From Nitrospirota bacterium (GTDB lineage Bacteria > Nitrospirota > Nitrospiria > Nitrospirales > Nitrospiraceae), in NCBI GenBank assembly GCA_016207025.1, contig JACQQM010000114.1:1-43878 (forward strand): 43,878 nucleotides of DNA, written 5' to 3'. A program made the position numbers and the translations under genes. Every line of letters begins with the position of its first letter. The stretch's first letter is position 1. Shown here in pieces: positions 1-7,714 of this stretch. The notes beneath the pieces are model-generated. The model was given only the letters and a program-made list of their open reading frames with translations. It did not search any database and was not told the origin of the DNA.

Positions 1-14
1 AGATGTCGCAGACA

Positions 15-2633
15 CTATTCATACCTCAATCCGTCGGCAACCGACTGCCTCGCGGCCCAACGAGCCGGGAGATACCCGGCGACCAGAGCCGCCACCAACG
101 CAAGCGCGACCGCTTCCACCAGGAGCCCGACGGGCAGCGCAAATTGAATGGTCCAGCCAAACGATTGCTTGTTGATGACCTCGATCAGCAGAACCGAGAG
201 CAGCATGCCCCCCAGCACACCCAGCATCGCGCCAAGCAGCCCGAGATAGGACGACTCCCAGAGCACGAGCCGCCGGATCTGGTGTTCGCTCGCGCCGATG
301 GCTCGTAGGGTCGCCATCTCCCGTTGTCGTTCCAACACCGAGGTCAGCAGCGTATTCATGATCCCCAGTAACGCGATCACCACGGCAATGATCTCGAGGG
401 CATACGTCACCGTAAAGGTCCGATCGAAAATGGCCAGGATCTCCGCTTTGAGCTCTCCATTGCTGATCACGGCCACACTCCCCTCCTGCCCCTCGATCGC
501 GGCGAGGCGCTCCGAGATGCTCCGGCGCACGTCGTCCACCAGGCTGCCCGGCGCCAGATAGACCGCCAAGACCGTGGCCGTCTCATCCTGCCAGAGCGCA
601 CGATACAAGGCGCGATCCATCACCAGTTTTCCTCCGTCGGTCGCATAGTCGTAAAACACGCCCAGGATCGGAAACGTTCGTTCGCCGGACGGCGTCATCA
701 GGCGAACGGTCTCTCCGGATTTCACGCCCACGGTGTTTGCCAAGACTTCCGACACGACCACGCCACGTTCAGCCACGGTCCGGCTCAGAGTCGCGGCGGA
801 GCCTCCCGAGGTGAACAGGTACCGGCTTCGTTCGGCATGGACCCGCAGGTCCCGCGACACGAGCGTCACCGGTCGTCCCCGCATGTCGACTCGTGCCTGC
901 CGGTAGGTATCCACCGCCGCAACGCCGGGTATCGAGGCGACGATCTCGCCCCAGGCCAGCGGGATTCGCCTTGCCAACATGCCGCTTTCCTCCCCTTGGA
1001 GCCAGGTGGCCGGCGCGACCACCACATCGGCCATGATGGTCTGGTTGATCCAGGCTTCCACCGTGCGACGGAAACTGTGGATCATGATCCCCACCCCAAC
1101 CATGATGGCAATGCCAACCATCAGCGCCGAAATCGTGACGGCATTGCGACCCGGAGCCCGCGCCACCTGATCGGCCGCGATCCGACCGGTCGTTCCGATT
1201 CCACGCCCCCAGCGTGCTCCCCCGTTCACATGAACGAGCAGTCCCGATCCTCGAACGACGACGGGAGCCAGGAAGGACAGGCTCAACAGGAGACAAAATG
1301 CCGACGCATACCCGAAGAGCGGAAGCCCCCCGACAGGTCCCGGCCGGGCGAGTAGTCCCGCCAGCACCAAGCCAGCGCAACCGATCCACGCAAGCATGCC
1401 GGCGCGCAATTCCTGGACCGCTTCATACTCACCGGGAGCGAGCGCCCGCGCGGGAGCGGTCCGACCGGCCTCCAGGCTGGGGCCGACGGCCCCCACCATG
1501 GAGACCGCAATCCCCACCACGCCCCCTTGGAGCAGGATGCCCGCGGGCACGTGCACGAGATGCCCGATCTCACCGACGGTGGGAACAACGGGCACGTAGA
1601 GGTCCGAGACGGTCCGACGCAGCAACGACACCAGCCCCCGCGCCAGCACCACTCCGAACCCGCTCCCAGCGATCCCGCCGATCATGCCCATCAGCGCCGC
1701 CTCGCCCATGAACAGCGCACTGACGCCTCCGCGGGACAGGCCCAATGCGCGAAGAATGCCGATTTCGCGCCGGCGCTGGACAACCGCAAACGACACCGTG
1801 TTATAGACGAGCAGGAGCCCGACCAACAATCCGACCGCGCTCAGCGTGGAGAGATTGAGCTGAAAGGCCCGCACCATCCGTTCGACCTGTTCGTTCCGAC
1901 GCGAGGGCCGGCTCACCGTGAGGGGTGGCGGGAGCATGGCCTGCAGTGCGGACGCCACTTCCTCGACCGGACGACCGGAGGCCGTCACGATGTCGATCCG
2001 GTCAAGCCGGCCGACCAATCCCAATAACGCTTGGGCTGCCGCGATGTCCATCACGACCAGGCCCTCCCAGACCGAGGGCGCCCCCGTCTCGGACTCGATC
2101 ACCCCTTGCACCTGGACCCGGTGCACGCGTGTGCCGACCAGAATGTCGAAGGCGGTTCCGACGCCCACACGCCATCCAGCGGCCAAGCGACGCCCTACAA
2201 AAATCGCATGCGGCGAGAGCATGCCGTCAAACGAGGGCTCCGTCTCGCCGTCACCACGTACCCGAAACTCTTTGAGCTCAGAGGCTTCGAGCAGATCAAG
2301 CCCCATCACGGTCAGAGGCTTGTTGTGGTTCGGGCCCGCCACGACTCGTGCCCCGTGAAGCAGCACCGGCGTGGCGGAGACCACATCGGGGTGACTTCTC
2401 AGAACGGAGATGACGCGTTCATCGAATCCCAGCTCACCGCCCGACACCTGCAAGGTCGCCCGGCCCGCCACCTCGATCACGGCTTCCTCGAACGATTTCA
2501 ACACGTCGACGTTGGCCGTTCGAATGGCCACCCAGACCGACACCCCGAGGGCAATCCCGAGGATCGTAATGGCGGTACGGACCGGCCGCTCCACGAGATG
2601 CCGACCGACCATGACGCGAAGCGCGTTAACCAT
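15..2633 (-). CDS. FtsX/MacB-type ABC transporter permease, duplicated
   Basis: An inner-membrane permease of about 872 residues. It has an N-terminal membrane helix after a short basic stretch (residues about 15-40), a long periplasmic domain, an FtsX-type three-helix block at about 265-390, then a second copy: helix at about 500-520, periplasmic domain, and a C-terminal FtsX block ending in a typical 'ADGLRYE' tail. This two-fold FtsX architecture is that of LolCE/MacB-related exporters working with a LolD-like ATPase; the ATPase at 4111-4779 is a likely partner but is not adjacent. The ATG at 2633 is chosen over a TTG at 2648 because GAGGGG lies just upstream of it. The substrate cannot be read from sequence; lipoprotein or lipid handling is inferred from the family. 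Confidence 0.85.
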   Translation of the reverse strand: MVNALRVMVGRHLVERPVRTAITILGIALGVSVWVAIRTANVDVLKSFEEAVIEVAGRATLQVSGGELGFDERVISVLRSHPDVVSATPVLLHGARVVAGPNHNKPLTVMGLDLLEASELKEFRVRGDGETEPSFDGMLSPHAIFVGRRLAAGWRVGVGTAFDILVGTRVHRVQVQGVIESETGAPSVWEGLVVMDIAAAQALLGLVGRLDRIDIVTASGRPVEEVASALQAMLPPPLTVSRPSRRNEQVERMVRAFQLNLSTLSAVGLLVGLLLVYNTVSFAVVQRRREIGILRALGLSRGGVSALFMGEAALMGMIGGIAGSGFGVVLARGLVSLLRRTVSDLYVPVVPTVGEIGHLVHVPAGILLQGGVVGIAVSMVGAVGPSLEAGRTAPARALAPGEYEAVQELRAGMLAWIGCAGLVLAGLLARPGPVGGLPLFGYASAFCLLLSLSFLAPVVVRGSGLLVHVNGGARWGRGIGTTGRIAADQVARAPGRNAVTISALMVGIAIMVGVGIMIHSFRRTVEAWINQTIMADVVVAPATWLQGEESGMLARRIPLAWGEIVASIPGVAAVDTYRQARVDMRGRPVTLVSRDLRVHAERSRYLFTSGGSAATLSRTVAERGVVVSEVLANTVGVKSGETVRLMTPSGERTFPILGVFYDYATDGGKLVMDRALYRALWQDETATVLAVYLAPGSLVDDVRRSISERLAAIEGQEGSVAVISNGELKAEILAIFDRTFTVTYALEIIAVVIALLGIMNTLLTSVLERQREMATLRAIGASEHQIRRLVLWESSYLGLLGAMLGVLGGMLLSVLLIEVINKQSFGWTIQFALPVGLLVEAVALALVAALVAGYLPARWAARQSVADGLRYE

Positions 2634-2721
2634 CCGCCCGCCCCTCAACCAATTTTCTCATGTCGATGCAGGATTAAGCCCTACATGGTTGTAGGATTCG
2701 TGGAAAATACGGAACAGCCAG

Positions 2722-2751
2722 TTGACAAGCGCTGAAGGGCTCCTGTTAAAT
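2722..2751 (+). promoter_or_regulatory. Candidate sigma70-type promoter for the LuxR-type HTH gene
   Basis: TTGACA at 2722-2727 is followed after 17-18 bases by GTTAAA/TTAAAT at 2745-2751, within TGTTAAAT. The gene's ATG is at 2869, giving a leader of about 110 bases. It lies between divergent genes, about 90 bases upstream of the minus-strand permease start. Confidence 0.5.
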
Positions 2752-2868
2752 GAACTCAGCCTGAATGTACGGCTCCCACAGACGAGTGCCTGCCTGACCG
2801 AAGGCTCTCGACGATTTCGGCGGGAGGTCATAGAGAGAAGGTATCCTGGAAGACAGAGGAGCCAGCCC

Positions 2869-3147
2869 ATGGTGAGATCTAGCAGCATGCGGACAGCACG
2901 GAAGGGACGCGCCGCAGGAAAGTCCACGGCAACTCGGGCCTTGACGCCGCGTCAAAAAGAAATTCTTCGATTGGTGGCGGACGGACTGACGAACCGGGAA
3001 ATCGCCGATCATCTCCAGATCAGCGTCAGGACCGTTGAAGTGCACCGGTTCAATTTGATGCGACGCCTGAGAGTGCGCAACGTGGCTCAGCTTCTGCGTC
3101 AAGCCCTCATCATGCGTCTCTTGCCCCGGACCTTCGCCCCGAGATAG
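2869..3147 (+). CDS. Stand-alone LuxR/GerE-type HTH protein
   Basis: A 92-residue protein that is almost only a LuxR-type DNA-binding domain. After a basic N-terminus comes the GerE fold 'LTPRQKEILRLVADGL' with 'TNREIADHLQISVRTVEVHR', the usual recognition-helix region. There is no receiver or ligand-binding domain, so it is a single-domain regulator or depends on a partner. The ATG at 2869 is preferred over an upstream in-frame codon at 2722 because AGAGGAG sits 7 bases before it, and 2722 coincides with the -35 box. It runs opposite to the flanking genes and ends 5 bases from the convergent pyrD end. Targets are unknown. Confidence 0.8.
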   Translation: MVRSSSMRTARKGRAAGKSTATRALTPRQKEILRLVADGLTNREIADHLQISVRTVEVHRFNLMRRLRVRNVAQLLRQALIMRLLPRTFAPR

Positions 3148-3152
3148 GCGGG

Positions 3153-4079
3153 TTAGAGTTCCCGGAGGGCGCCCCGGCAGGCCGAGGGGGACGCATAGCC
3201 TTTCTTTTCGAGCACCGCCGCCAGTTCCTTCTCGAGCCGTTCGAATGTCCCCAGCCCTTCCTCAACCAATGTCGTTCCGATCTGCACCGCCGAGGCTCCG
3301 CACAGCAGGTGCTCGAACGCATCCGCGCCGGTCACGACGCCGCCGGTTCCGATGATCGGGAGCCGCCCTCCGAACAACTTCCAAAACGCGCGCACGTTGG
3401 CCAGCGCAACCGGCTTGATCAACGCGCCCCCCAGACCGCCGAACCCGCCTTTCGGCTTGATCACCACACACTCCTTGTCGGGATCCACCACGAGACCGTT
3501 CCCCACCGAATTGATAAGGGAGAGGAAGTCCACTCCGACGCGCTCCAGCACGCGCACCATCTTCTCCTGGTGAGCCGGATCAAAATAGGGAGGCAGTTTC
3601 ACCCCCATCGGCACGGACACGACCTTCCGCACGCGCTTCAAGAGCCGCTCCGAAGAGTTCGCGTCATAGCCGATCTGCGGCTCTCCCGGAATATTGGGAC
3701 AGGAGAGATTCACCTCGACCAGGTCCGGCCGGCTCTCATTGATGGCCTTGGCAATCGTGACGAAATCCTCATCGCTGAATCCGGCGATGCTGGCCATGAC
3801 GGGTTTCTTGAATTTCCGGAGCTCAGGAATGAGCTGCGCGTAGGCGCGGTACCCCAGATTGGGCAATCCCATCGAGTTGATGGATCCGCCAGGAAAACCG
3901 TGGTATCGCGGTTCGGGATTGCCTTGACGGGGCTCCACCGTCATGGATTTGGTGACGATGGCCCCCGCGTGCGAGCGACCCAACGCCTCGAGCTCTTCCC
4001 GGGTCACGCAGCGCGCCCCGGCGGCGTTCATCAAGCAGCTCGGGAAGCGGACGCCCGCGATGGTCGTGGAGAGGTCCAT
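3153..4079 (-). CDS. pyrD: Dihydroorotate dehydrogenase, class 1A-like
   Basis: A flavin-dependent enzyme of pyrimidine synthesis, oxidising dihydroorotate to orotate in the cytosol. The 308-residue protein begins 'MDLSTTIAGVRFPSCLMNAAG'-like sequence (residues 1-20), carries the active-site motif 'NLSCPNIPGEPQ' with the catalytic Cys typical of class 1 (about residue 127; class 2 has Ser), and has the FMN phosphate-binding end 'IIGTGGVVTGADAFEHL' and 'GASAVQIGT'. An ATG 21 bases upstream (4100) would add seven residues encoded by an intergenic repeat, so 4079 is preferred. Some class 1-like proteins are dihydropyrimidine dehydrogenases, but the NLSCPN-PGEPQ form fits DHOD 1A (fumarate-type). 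No separate electron-transfer subunit is adjacent. Confidence 0.85.
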   Translation of the reverse strand: MDLSTTIAGVRFPSCLMNAAGARCVTREELEALGRSHAGAIVTKSMTVEPRQGNPEPRYHGFPGGSINSMGLPNLGYRAYAQLIPELRKFKKPVMASIAGFSDEDFVTIAKAINESRPDLVEVNLSCPNIPGEPQIGYDANSSERLLKRVRKVVSVPMGVKLPPYFDPAHQEKMVRVLERVGVDFLSLINSVGNGLVVDPDKECVVIKPKGGFGGLGGALIKPVALANVRAFWKLFGGRLPIIGTGGVVTGADAFEHLLCGASAVQIGTTLVEEGLGTFERLEKELAAVLEKKGYASPSACRGALREL

Positions 4080-4080
4080 T

Positions 4081-4132
4081 GATTCTCGGCTATCGGCCAT
4101 TGGCTATCAGCTATGTGCTTTCCAATTGGCCG
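4081..4132. repeat. Partial intergenic word-repeat (half element)
   Basis: The gap between the ATPase stop and pyrD holds words such as GGCTATC repeated twice, plus a short inverted pair CGGCCATTGG (4094-4103) and CCAATTGGCCG (4122-4132). The reverse complement of 4081-4098 matches 17 of 18 bases of the hairpin arm at 5763-5780. It looks like a one-armed or decayed member of the hairpin family found elsewhere in this window. Confidence 0.6.
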
Positions 4133-4779
4133 TCCCGCATCAGATACACGCAATCCGCCTGCGCTGCTGCCGCCTGGCTGTGGGTCGCCAACAGGATGGT
4201 GTGGCCGAATCGCTGCGAGAGGGACTTCAACAGCGACACGATCTCGGCGCCGTTCTTCGAGTCCAAATTGCCGGTCGGTTCGTCGGCCAGAATCAGTTGA
4301 GGCCGATGCACCAGGGCCCGGGCAATCGCCACACGCTGCTGCTCGCCGCCCGATAATTCAGCCGGACGGTGTCGCTCCCGGGCCCGCATGCCGACCGCTT
4401 CCAGGCTTTCGGCGACCCGTCCCCGGACCGCTTTCCCGGTCTCGCCACTCAGAAGCAGGGGCAGCGCGACATTTTCCCCCGCGGTGAGGCCGGGAATGAG
4501 GTGAAAGGCCTGGAACACCATCCCGATGCATTCTCTCCGCACTCTGGTCCACTCCGCGTCCGAAAAGTGCTGCGTGGACCGTCCGGCGAGCGCCACCGTC
4601 CCCGCGGTCGGAGAGTCAAGTCCGGCAACGAGATTGAGGAGCGTGCTCTTGCCACACCCGCTGGGCCCCATCAAGGCACAAAACTGCCCCTTGGATATAT
4701 CAAAGCTCACGTCCCGGAGAGCCATCACGACGGCGCCCCCGCGCGCATACTCCTTGTACACATGGTCGAGTTTGACCAC
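4111..4779 (-). CDS. ABC transporter ATP-binding protein, LolD/MacB type
   Basis: A 222-residue cytoplasmic ATPase that powers an FtsX-type permease. Visible motifs in order are Walker A 'GPSGCGKST', Q-loop 'VFQAFHLIPGLTAGEN', signature 'LSGGEQQRVAIARAL', Walker B 'LILADEPTGNLDS' and the switch His in 'LLATHS'. The 'F(H)LIP..T..ENV' and 'EPTGNLD' patterns are diagnostic of the LolD/MacB/FtsE subgroup. Its start is GTG with GGGGAG just ahead. The likely permease partner is at 15-2633, separated by pyrD and a reverse-strand HTH gene; this split is unusual for the family. Confidence 0.88.
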   Translation of the reverse strand: MVKLDHVYKEYARGGAVVMALRDVSFDISKGQFCALMGPSGCGKSTLLNLVAGLDSPTAGTVALAGRSTQHFSDAEWTRVRRECIGMVFQAFHLIPGLTAGENVALPLLLSGETGKAVRGRVAESLEAVGMRARERHRPAELSGGEQQRVAIARALVHRPQLILADEPTGNLDSKNGAEIVSLLKSLSQRFGHTILLATHSQAAAAQADCVYLMRDGQLEST

Positions 4780-4914
4780 TCGCTCCCCTGATGCAGCCCC
4801 TCATGACGTTTTTCTCGTATACCACAACCAAATCGCGCCCACAAGAACCGGCCGCCTCACCGTCTCGGCGGCGTGCGCAAACATGATGCTCGTTCTTCCT
4901 CGCATCGCGCACCC

Positions 4915-4945
4915 TTGACATCGCCAGCCCGAATTCCTTTATAAC
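4915..4945 (+). promoter_or_regulatory. Candidate sigma70-type promoter for the comF-like gene
   Basis: Consensus TTGACA (4915-4920) is followed by TTATAA/TATAAC (4939-4945) after 18-19 bases. The gene starts at 5014, giving a leader of about 60 bases. The rest of the 4780-5013 gap shows no other clear signal. Confidence 0.6.
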
Positions 4946-5013
4946 AGAGACGGCGATCGGACGGACTTGAGCCGATGGAGAGCTGACATCGGCCCGGCTG
5001 CACGCGAGACGCG

Positions 5014-5748
5014 ATGCCGTTCCTGGCTGCAATCATCCGACGGGTGCTGCACGCGGTTCTACCGGCTGAGTGCGCCGGGTGCGGGACCGCCTTGACCGAT
5101 GATCCGGTCCCTTTCTTCTGCCGGCTGTGCTGGCAGGGGATTACGCCGCTCAGCGGCCCGGCCTGCCCCCGATGCGGTCGTCCGTTCGCCTCACCGGTGA
5201 CGCTGGCATACAGCCCCCGTCACCTGTGCGGCGCCTGCCGGATGCGCCGGCCGATCTTCACGCAAGCCTGGTCGCTGTATCCCTACGTTCCGCCCTTGCA
5301 GAAAGCCATTCAGTTGTTCAAGTATCATAAAAAGGTGGCGCTGGCGGATGCCTTGGGGGATCTCATGAACGTGGCGTTGCAGCAGCCTCCGGACGTTGAC
5401 CTGCTGATGCCCGTTCCGCTGCACCCCTCTCGGCTCAGGGAACGCGAGTTCAACCAGTCGCTCCTGCTGGCGGACCGACTGAACCGCCGGCTCCGGTTGC
5501 CCCTCTCGTACGACAACCTGATCCGCGTGCGTCCGACGCAGCCGCAAACGGAATTAAACCGGGCGGCGCGGCTCAAGAACCTGCGTCGGTCCTTTGTCGT
5601 GCAACGTCCCGAGGAGGTAACCGGAAGGCGAATCCTGCTCGTGGACGACGTCCTGACCACCGGAACGACCGTCAATGAATGCGCCAAGGCGCTGCGCAAA
5701 GCGGGCGCCTCAGACGTCTATGTGGGCACCTTGGCGCGTACAGTTTGA
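5014..5748 (+). CDS. ComF-family phosphoribosyltransferase-like protein
   Basis: A 244-residue protein with the double zinc-finger N-terminus of the ComF/GntX family: 'CAGCG', 'CRLCW', 'CPRCG' and 'LCGACR' (Cys pairs between residues about 20 and 75), then a type I phosphoribosyltransferase fold with 'VPLHPSRLREREFNQS' and the PRPP-binding loop 'ILLVDDVLTTGTTVNECA'. In competent Gram-positives ComF helps DNA uptake; in Gram-negatives the relative (GntX/ComFC) has no firmly fixed role, so only the fold is claimed. All key Cys and the PRPP motif are intact. It is followed by a long hairpin at 5761-5870. Confidence 0.85.
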   Translation: MPFLAAIIRRVLHAVLPAECAGCGTALTDDPVPFFCRLCWQGITPLSGPACPRCGRPFASPVTLAYSPRHLCGACRMRRPIFTQAWSLYPYVPPLQKAIQLFKYHKKVALADALGDLMNVALQQPPDVDLLMPVPLHPSRLREREFNQSLLLADRLNRRLRLPLSYDNLIRVRPTQPQTELNRAARLKNLRRSFVVQRPEEVTGRRILLVDDVLTTGTTVNECAKALRKAGASDVYVGTLARTV

Positions 5749-5760
5749 CCAAAAGAGCCG

Positions 5761-5870
5761 ATGGCTGATAGCCGAGAATCAAGAGCTAATGGCGAATGGC
5801 GTATGGCAGGATGTCAGAAGTCTTGCCATCAGCTATAAGCCATAAGCTCTTCGACCTGGCCATCAGCCAT
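5761..5870. repeat. Word-repeat hairpin, about 47-bp arms
   Basis: Left arm 5761-5808 and right arm 5824-5870 are imperfect reverse complements of each other over their whole length (shared blocks ATGGCTGAT, AGAGCT, ATGGCA), with a 15-base loop. Each arm is built from near-tandem units like 'ATGGC(T/G)(G/A)AT'. It starts 12 bases after the comF-like stop and ends 25 bases before the fmdB-like start. There is no clean T-run, so it is not a textbook terminator. It shares words with 4081-4132. Confidence 0.85.
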
Positions 5871-5895
5871 TCGCTCCCTGCTTTTGAGGAGAACC

Positions 5896-6207
5896 ATGCC
5901 CATCTACGAATATCGTTGCACAGAGTGTGGGAAGCGGAGCAGCGTGCTGGTCCTGAACATCAGAAATCCGGCTCCACCGGTCTGCAAGTTTTGCCACAGC
6001 ACACGCCTCGAGCGAATCATGTCGCGGTTCGCGGCTCCCAAATCCGAAGAGGCGCGCCTGGAGGCGCTGTCGGACCCGAGCACGTTCGGGGACCTTGATG
6101 AGAATGATCCGCAAAGCATGGCCCGGTTCATGAAAAAGATGGGGCGAGAGATGGGAGAAGACTTCGACGATGACCTGGCCGAATCAGACCTCACTGACCT
6201 GGATTGA
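5896..6207 (+). CDS. FmdB-family zinc-ribbon protein
   Basis: A 103-residue protein starting 'MPIYEYRCTECGKRSSVL', the diagnostic N-terminus of the FmdB/CxxC_CXXC_SSSS family: CxxC at residues about 8-11 and the second pair 'VCKFC' about 20-25 residues later, forming a small zinc ribbon. The acidic tail ('DFDDDLAESDLTDLD') is less conserved. The ATG at 5896 is preceded by GAGGAG. FmdB was named as a possible regulator of formamidase genes; its real role in most bacteria is unknown, and nothing here refines it. Confidence 0.85.
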   Translation: MPIYEYRCTECGKRSSVLVLNIRNPAPPVCKFCHSTRLERIMSRFAAPKSEEARLEALSDPSTFGDLDENDPQSMARFMKKMGREMGEDFDDDLAESDLTDLD

Positions 6208-6230
6208 CATGTATTGGCAACAACAATCAC

Positions 6231-6259
6231 TTGACAATTTCGCGGTCCCCTCCTACACT
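6231..6259 (+). promoter_or_regulatory. Strong candidate sigma70 promoter for the HTH-mraZ-rusA set
   Basis: TTGACA (6231-6236), an exact 17-base spacer, then TACACT (6254-6259). The first gene starts at 6309, so the leader is about 42 bases. This gives the three-gene set its own transcription start, separate from the fmdB-like gene. Confidence 0.65.
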
Positions 6260-6308
6260 CGCCTCAGAGTGGGCCAGAATTTCGCGCCATACGTTGACGT
6301 GACCCGCG

Positions 6309-6506
6309 ATGCCGCAACCCAAGGACGAACTGCTCACAGCGGCCGAGACCTGCCGCTACCTCAAGATCGCGCCGCGGACGCTGTACCGCTACATCCAGGA
6401 GCACCGCATGCCCGCATTCAAGCTCGGGAAGGAGTGGCGATTCGTGCGCTCGGATCTTGAAGGGTGGATCCGCCGGCGGGTTGCGACCCGCCCTCGGCGA
6501 GGGTAA
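6309..6506 (+). CDS. Excisionase/MerR-type HTH DNA-binding protein
   Basis: A 65-residue protein that is wholly an excisionase-family winged HTH: 'LLTAAETCRYLKIAPRTLYRYIQEHRMPAFKLG' followed by the wing 'KEWRFVRSDLEGWI' and a basic tail. Proteins of this size and type act as excisionases, BldC-like regulators or phage control proteins. It ends 15 bases before mraZ and is probably co-transcribed with it from the promoter at 6231. No recombinase is next to it, so a regulator role is more likely than excision. Its target is unknown. Confidence 0.8.
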   Translation: MPQPKDELLTAAETCRYLKIAPRTLYRYIQEHRMPAFKLGKEWRFVRSDLEGWIRRRVATRPRRG

Positions 6507-6521
6507 CCAGGAGGCACATCC

Positions 6522-6962
6522 ATGTTCGCAGGAGAGTATCTGTGCAAATTGGATGAGAAGGGTCGTTTTATCATCCCCTCTCCCATACGCGAGCGGCTGG
6601 AAGCCGAAGGGAACGGCGTGGTCTTTCTCAAAGGACCGGAACAGTCGCTCTGGATCTATTCGACGGCCGAATGGGAAAAAGTGCTCGAACGCACCAAGAA
6701 TAAACTGGACGAGGATCAAAGCCGGCTCTTCATGCATTTCGTCGTGTCCGAAGCCGGGACCTCCGACGTGGACAAAGCCGGCCGCGTGCTGATCCCCGGC
6801 CGCCTGCGTAAACTGGTGCCGGTGGAGGAAGATCAGGAGATCATCCTGGTGGGCCTCTATAACCGGATGGAAGTCTGGAACCCGGCTGAATGGCGGCGGT
6901 ACTTGAGCAAGACCGAAGACAAGTATGAACAAACTCTCGGCAAGATCCTGAACCTGCTCTGA
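6522..6962 (+). CDS. mraZ: MraZ transcriptional regulator
   Basis: A 146-residue protein with two AbrB-like MraZ repeats: 'YLCKLDEKGRFIIPSPIRERL' at residues 5-25 and 'GTSDVDKAGRVLIPGRLRKL' at about 83-102. The repeated 'D.KGR..IP..(I/L)R' is the family hallmark. In Enterobacteria MraZ represses the division and cell-wall (dcw) cluster. Here mraZ is not next to rsmH/ftsL; its neighbours are an excisionase-type HTH upstream and a RusA-like gene 9 bases downstream. An ideal ribosome-binding site AGGAGG lies 7-8 bases before the ATG. Confidence 0.9.
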   Translation: MFAGEYLCKLDEKGRFIIPSPIRERLEAEGNGVVFLKGPEQSLWIYSTAEWEKVLERTKNKLDEDQSRLFMHFVVSEAGTSDVDKAGRVLIPGRLRKLVPVEEDQEIILVGLYNRMEVWNPAEWRRYLSKTEDKYEQTLGKILNLL

Positions 6963-6971
6963 TCCGATACG

Positions 6972-7574
6972 GTGCCACGACCGTCTCGCATACGCCCAGC
7001 CCGCCAGAAGCCGGTTCCTCTCCGCCTCACCTCCTATCGCCCCATCGGGACTGTGCCGCATCCCGGCCCGGCCGGCCCTCTCCCCCTTCAAGAACGAGCA
7101 TTCCGGCCCGCCAGCCGCCGACCGCGCCCGCGGTTTCCTCAGCCTGCTCTGACGGCGCTGCATCACGCTCCGGCTTCGATCTCAGTGGACCGCCTGACGC
7201 TGACGCTGCCGGTCCCGCCCAGCATCAACCACCAGTATGCTACGGTGAACGGACGGCGTGTCCTCTCCGCCGTGGGGCGAGGCTATAAAGCGCTGGTGGC
7301 GCAACAGATGTTAGTGGCCCTAGCGCGCGCTCCCCATCGGAAGGGACTCCTGCGAACCGTGCGATCGGAAGATCTCGCCCTCTCCATTCGCTTTCATTTC
7401 ACCTCGCCGCTGCGCCGGGACGTGGATGGCGGCCTCAAGATCGCGCAGGACGCCCTGTGCGAGGCGCTGGGGATCAATGACAACCGAATCCTCGAAATCC
7501 ACCTCTACAAGGCTCGCGACTCCGTCCACCCGCGCATCGAGATCACTCTGAGCCCGGTGGCTTTTCGGTCATAG
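6972..7574 (+). CDS. RusA-family Holliday junction endonuclease, extended N-terminus
   Basis: RusA enzymes cut four-way DNA junctions. The conserved part begins at about residue 72 ('LTLTLPVPPSINHQY') and contains the catalytic acidic set 'RRDVDGGLKIAQDAL' (D150, D152, K156) and 'GINDNRI' (D170), matching the D-x-D, K and D positions of RusA. The first 70 residues are Pro/Arg-rich and look unlike the family; the start is GTG at 6972, 9 bases after mraZ, and a later start (for example GTG near residue 28 or 72) cannot be excluded. RusA is mostly phage-derived; here it sits between mraZ and a cassette array. No clear ribosome-binding site decides the start. Confidence 0.75.
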   Translation: MPRPSRIRPARQKPVPLRLTSYRPIGTVPHPGPAGPLPLQERAFRPASRRPRPRFPQPALTALHHAPASISVDRLTLTLPVPPSINHQYATVNGRRVLSAVGRGYKALVAQQMLVALARAPHRKGLLRTVRSEDLALSIRFHFTSPLRRDVDGGLKIAQDALCEALGINDNRILEIHLYKARDSVHPRIEITLSPVAFRS

Positions 7575-7649
7575 CCTTGCTTCGCAGAGAAAGGCCTCCA
7601 CAATAACCATCGTGTCGGAGAGCAAGATCTGACCCTCTGTCCTGTCAAC

Positions 7650-7685
7650 GCCTAACGGCTCTGGCGGCTCAGCTGCCTGTTAGGC
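7650..7685 (-). repeat. attC-like recombination site 1 (short)
   Basis: Read on the minus strand it begins GCCTAAC (fits RYYYAAC) and ends GTTAGGC (fits GTTRRRY), a perfect 7-bp inverted pair. Inside, GGC/GCC and CTG/CAG pairs leave unpaired bases and a small loop, as in a folded attC strand. It starts 30 bases after the TIR-SCP2 stop codon, the normal place for attC. At 36 bases it is shorter than most attC sites (usually about 57 or more), which lowers certainty. Confidence 0.6.
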
Positions 7686-7714
7686 GACTGATGCGGGCCA
7701 AGCTGGTCAGAGAT

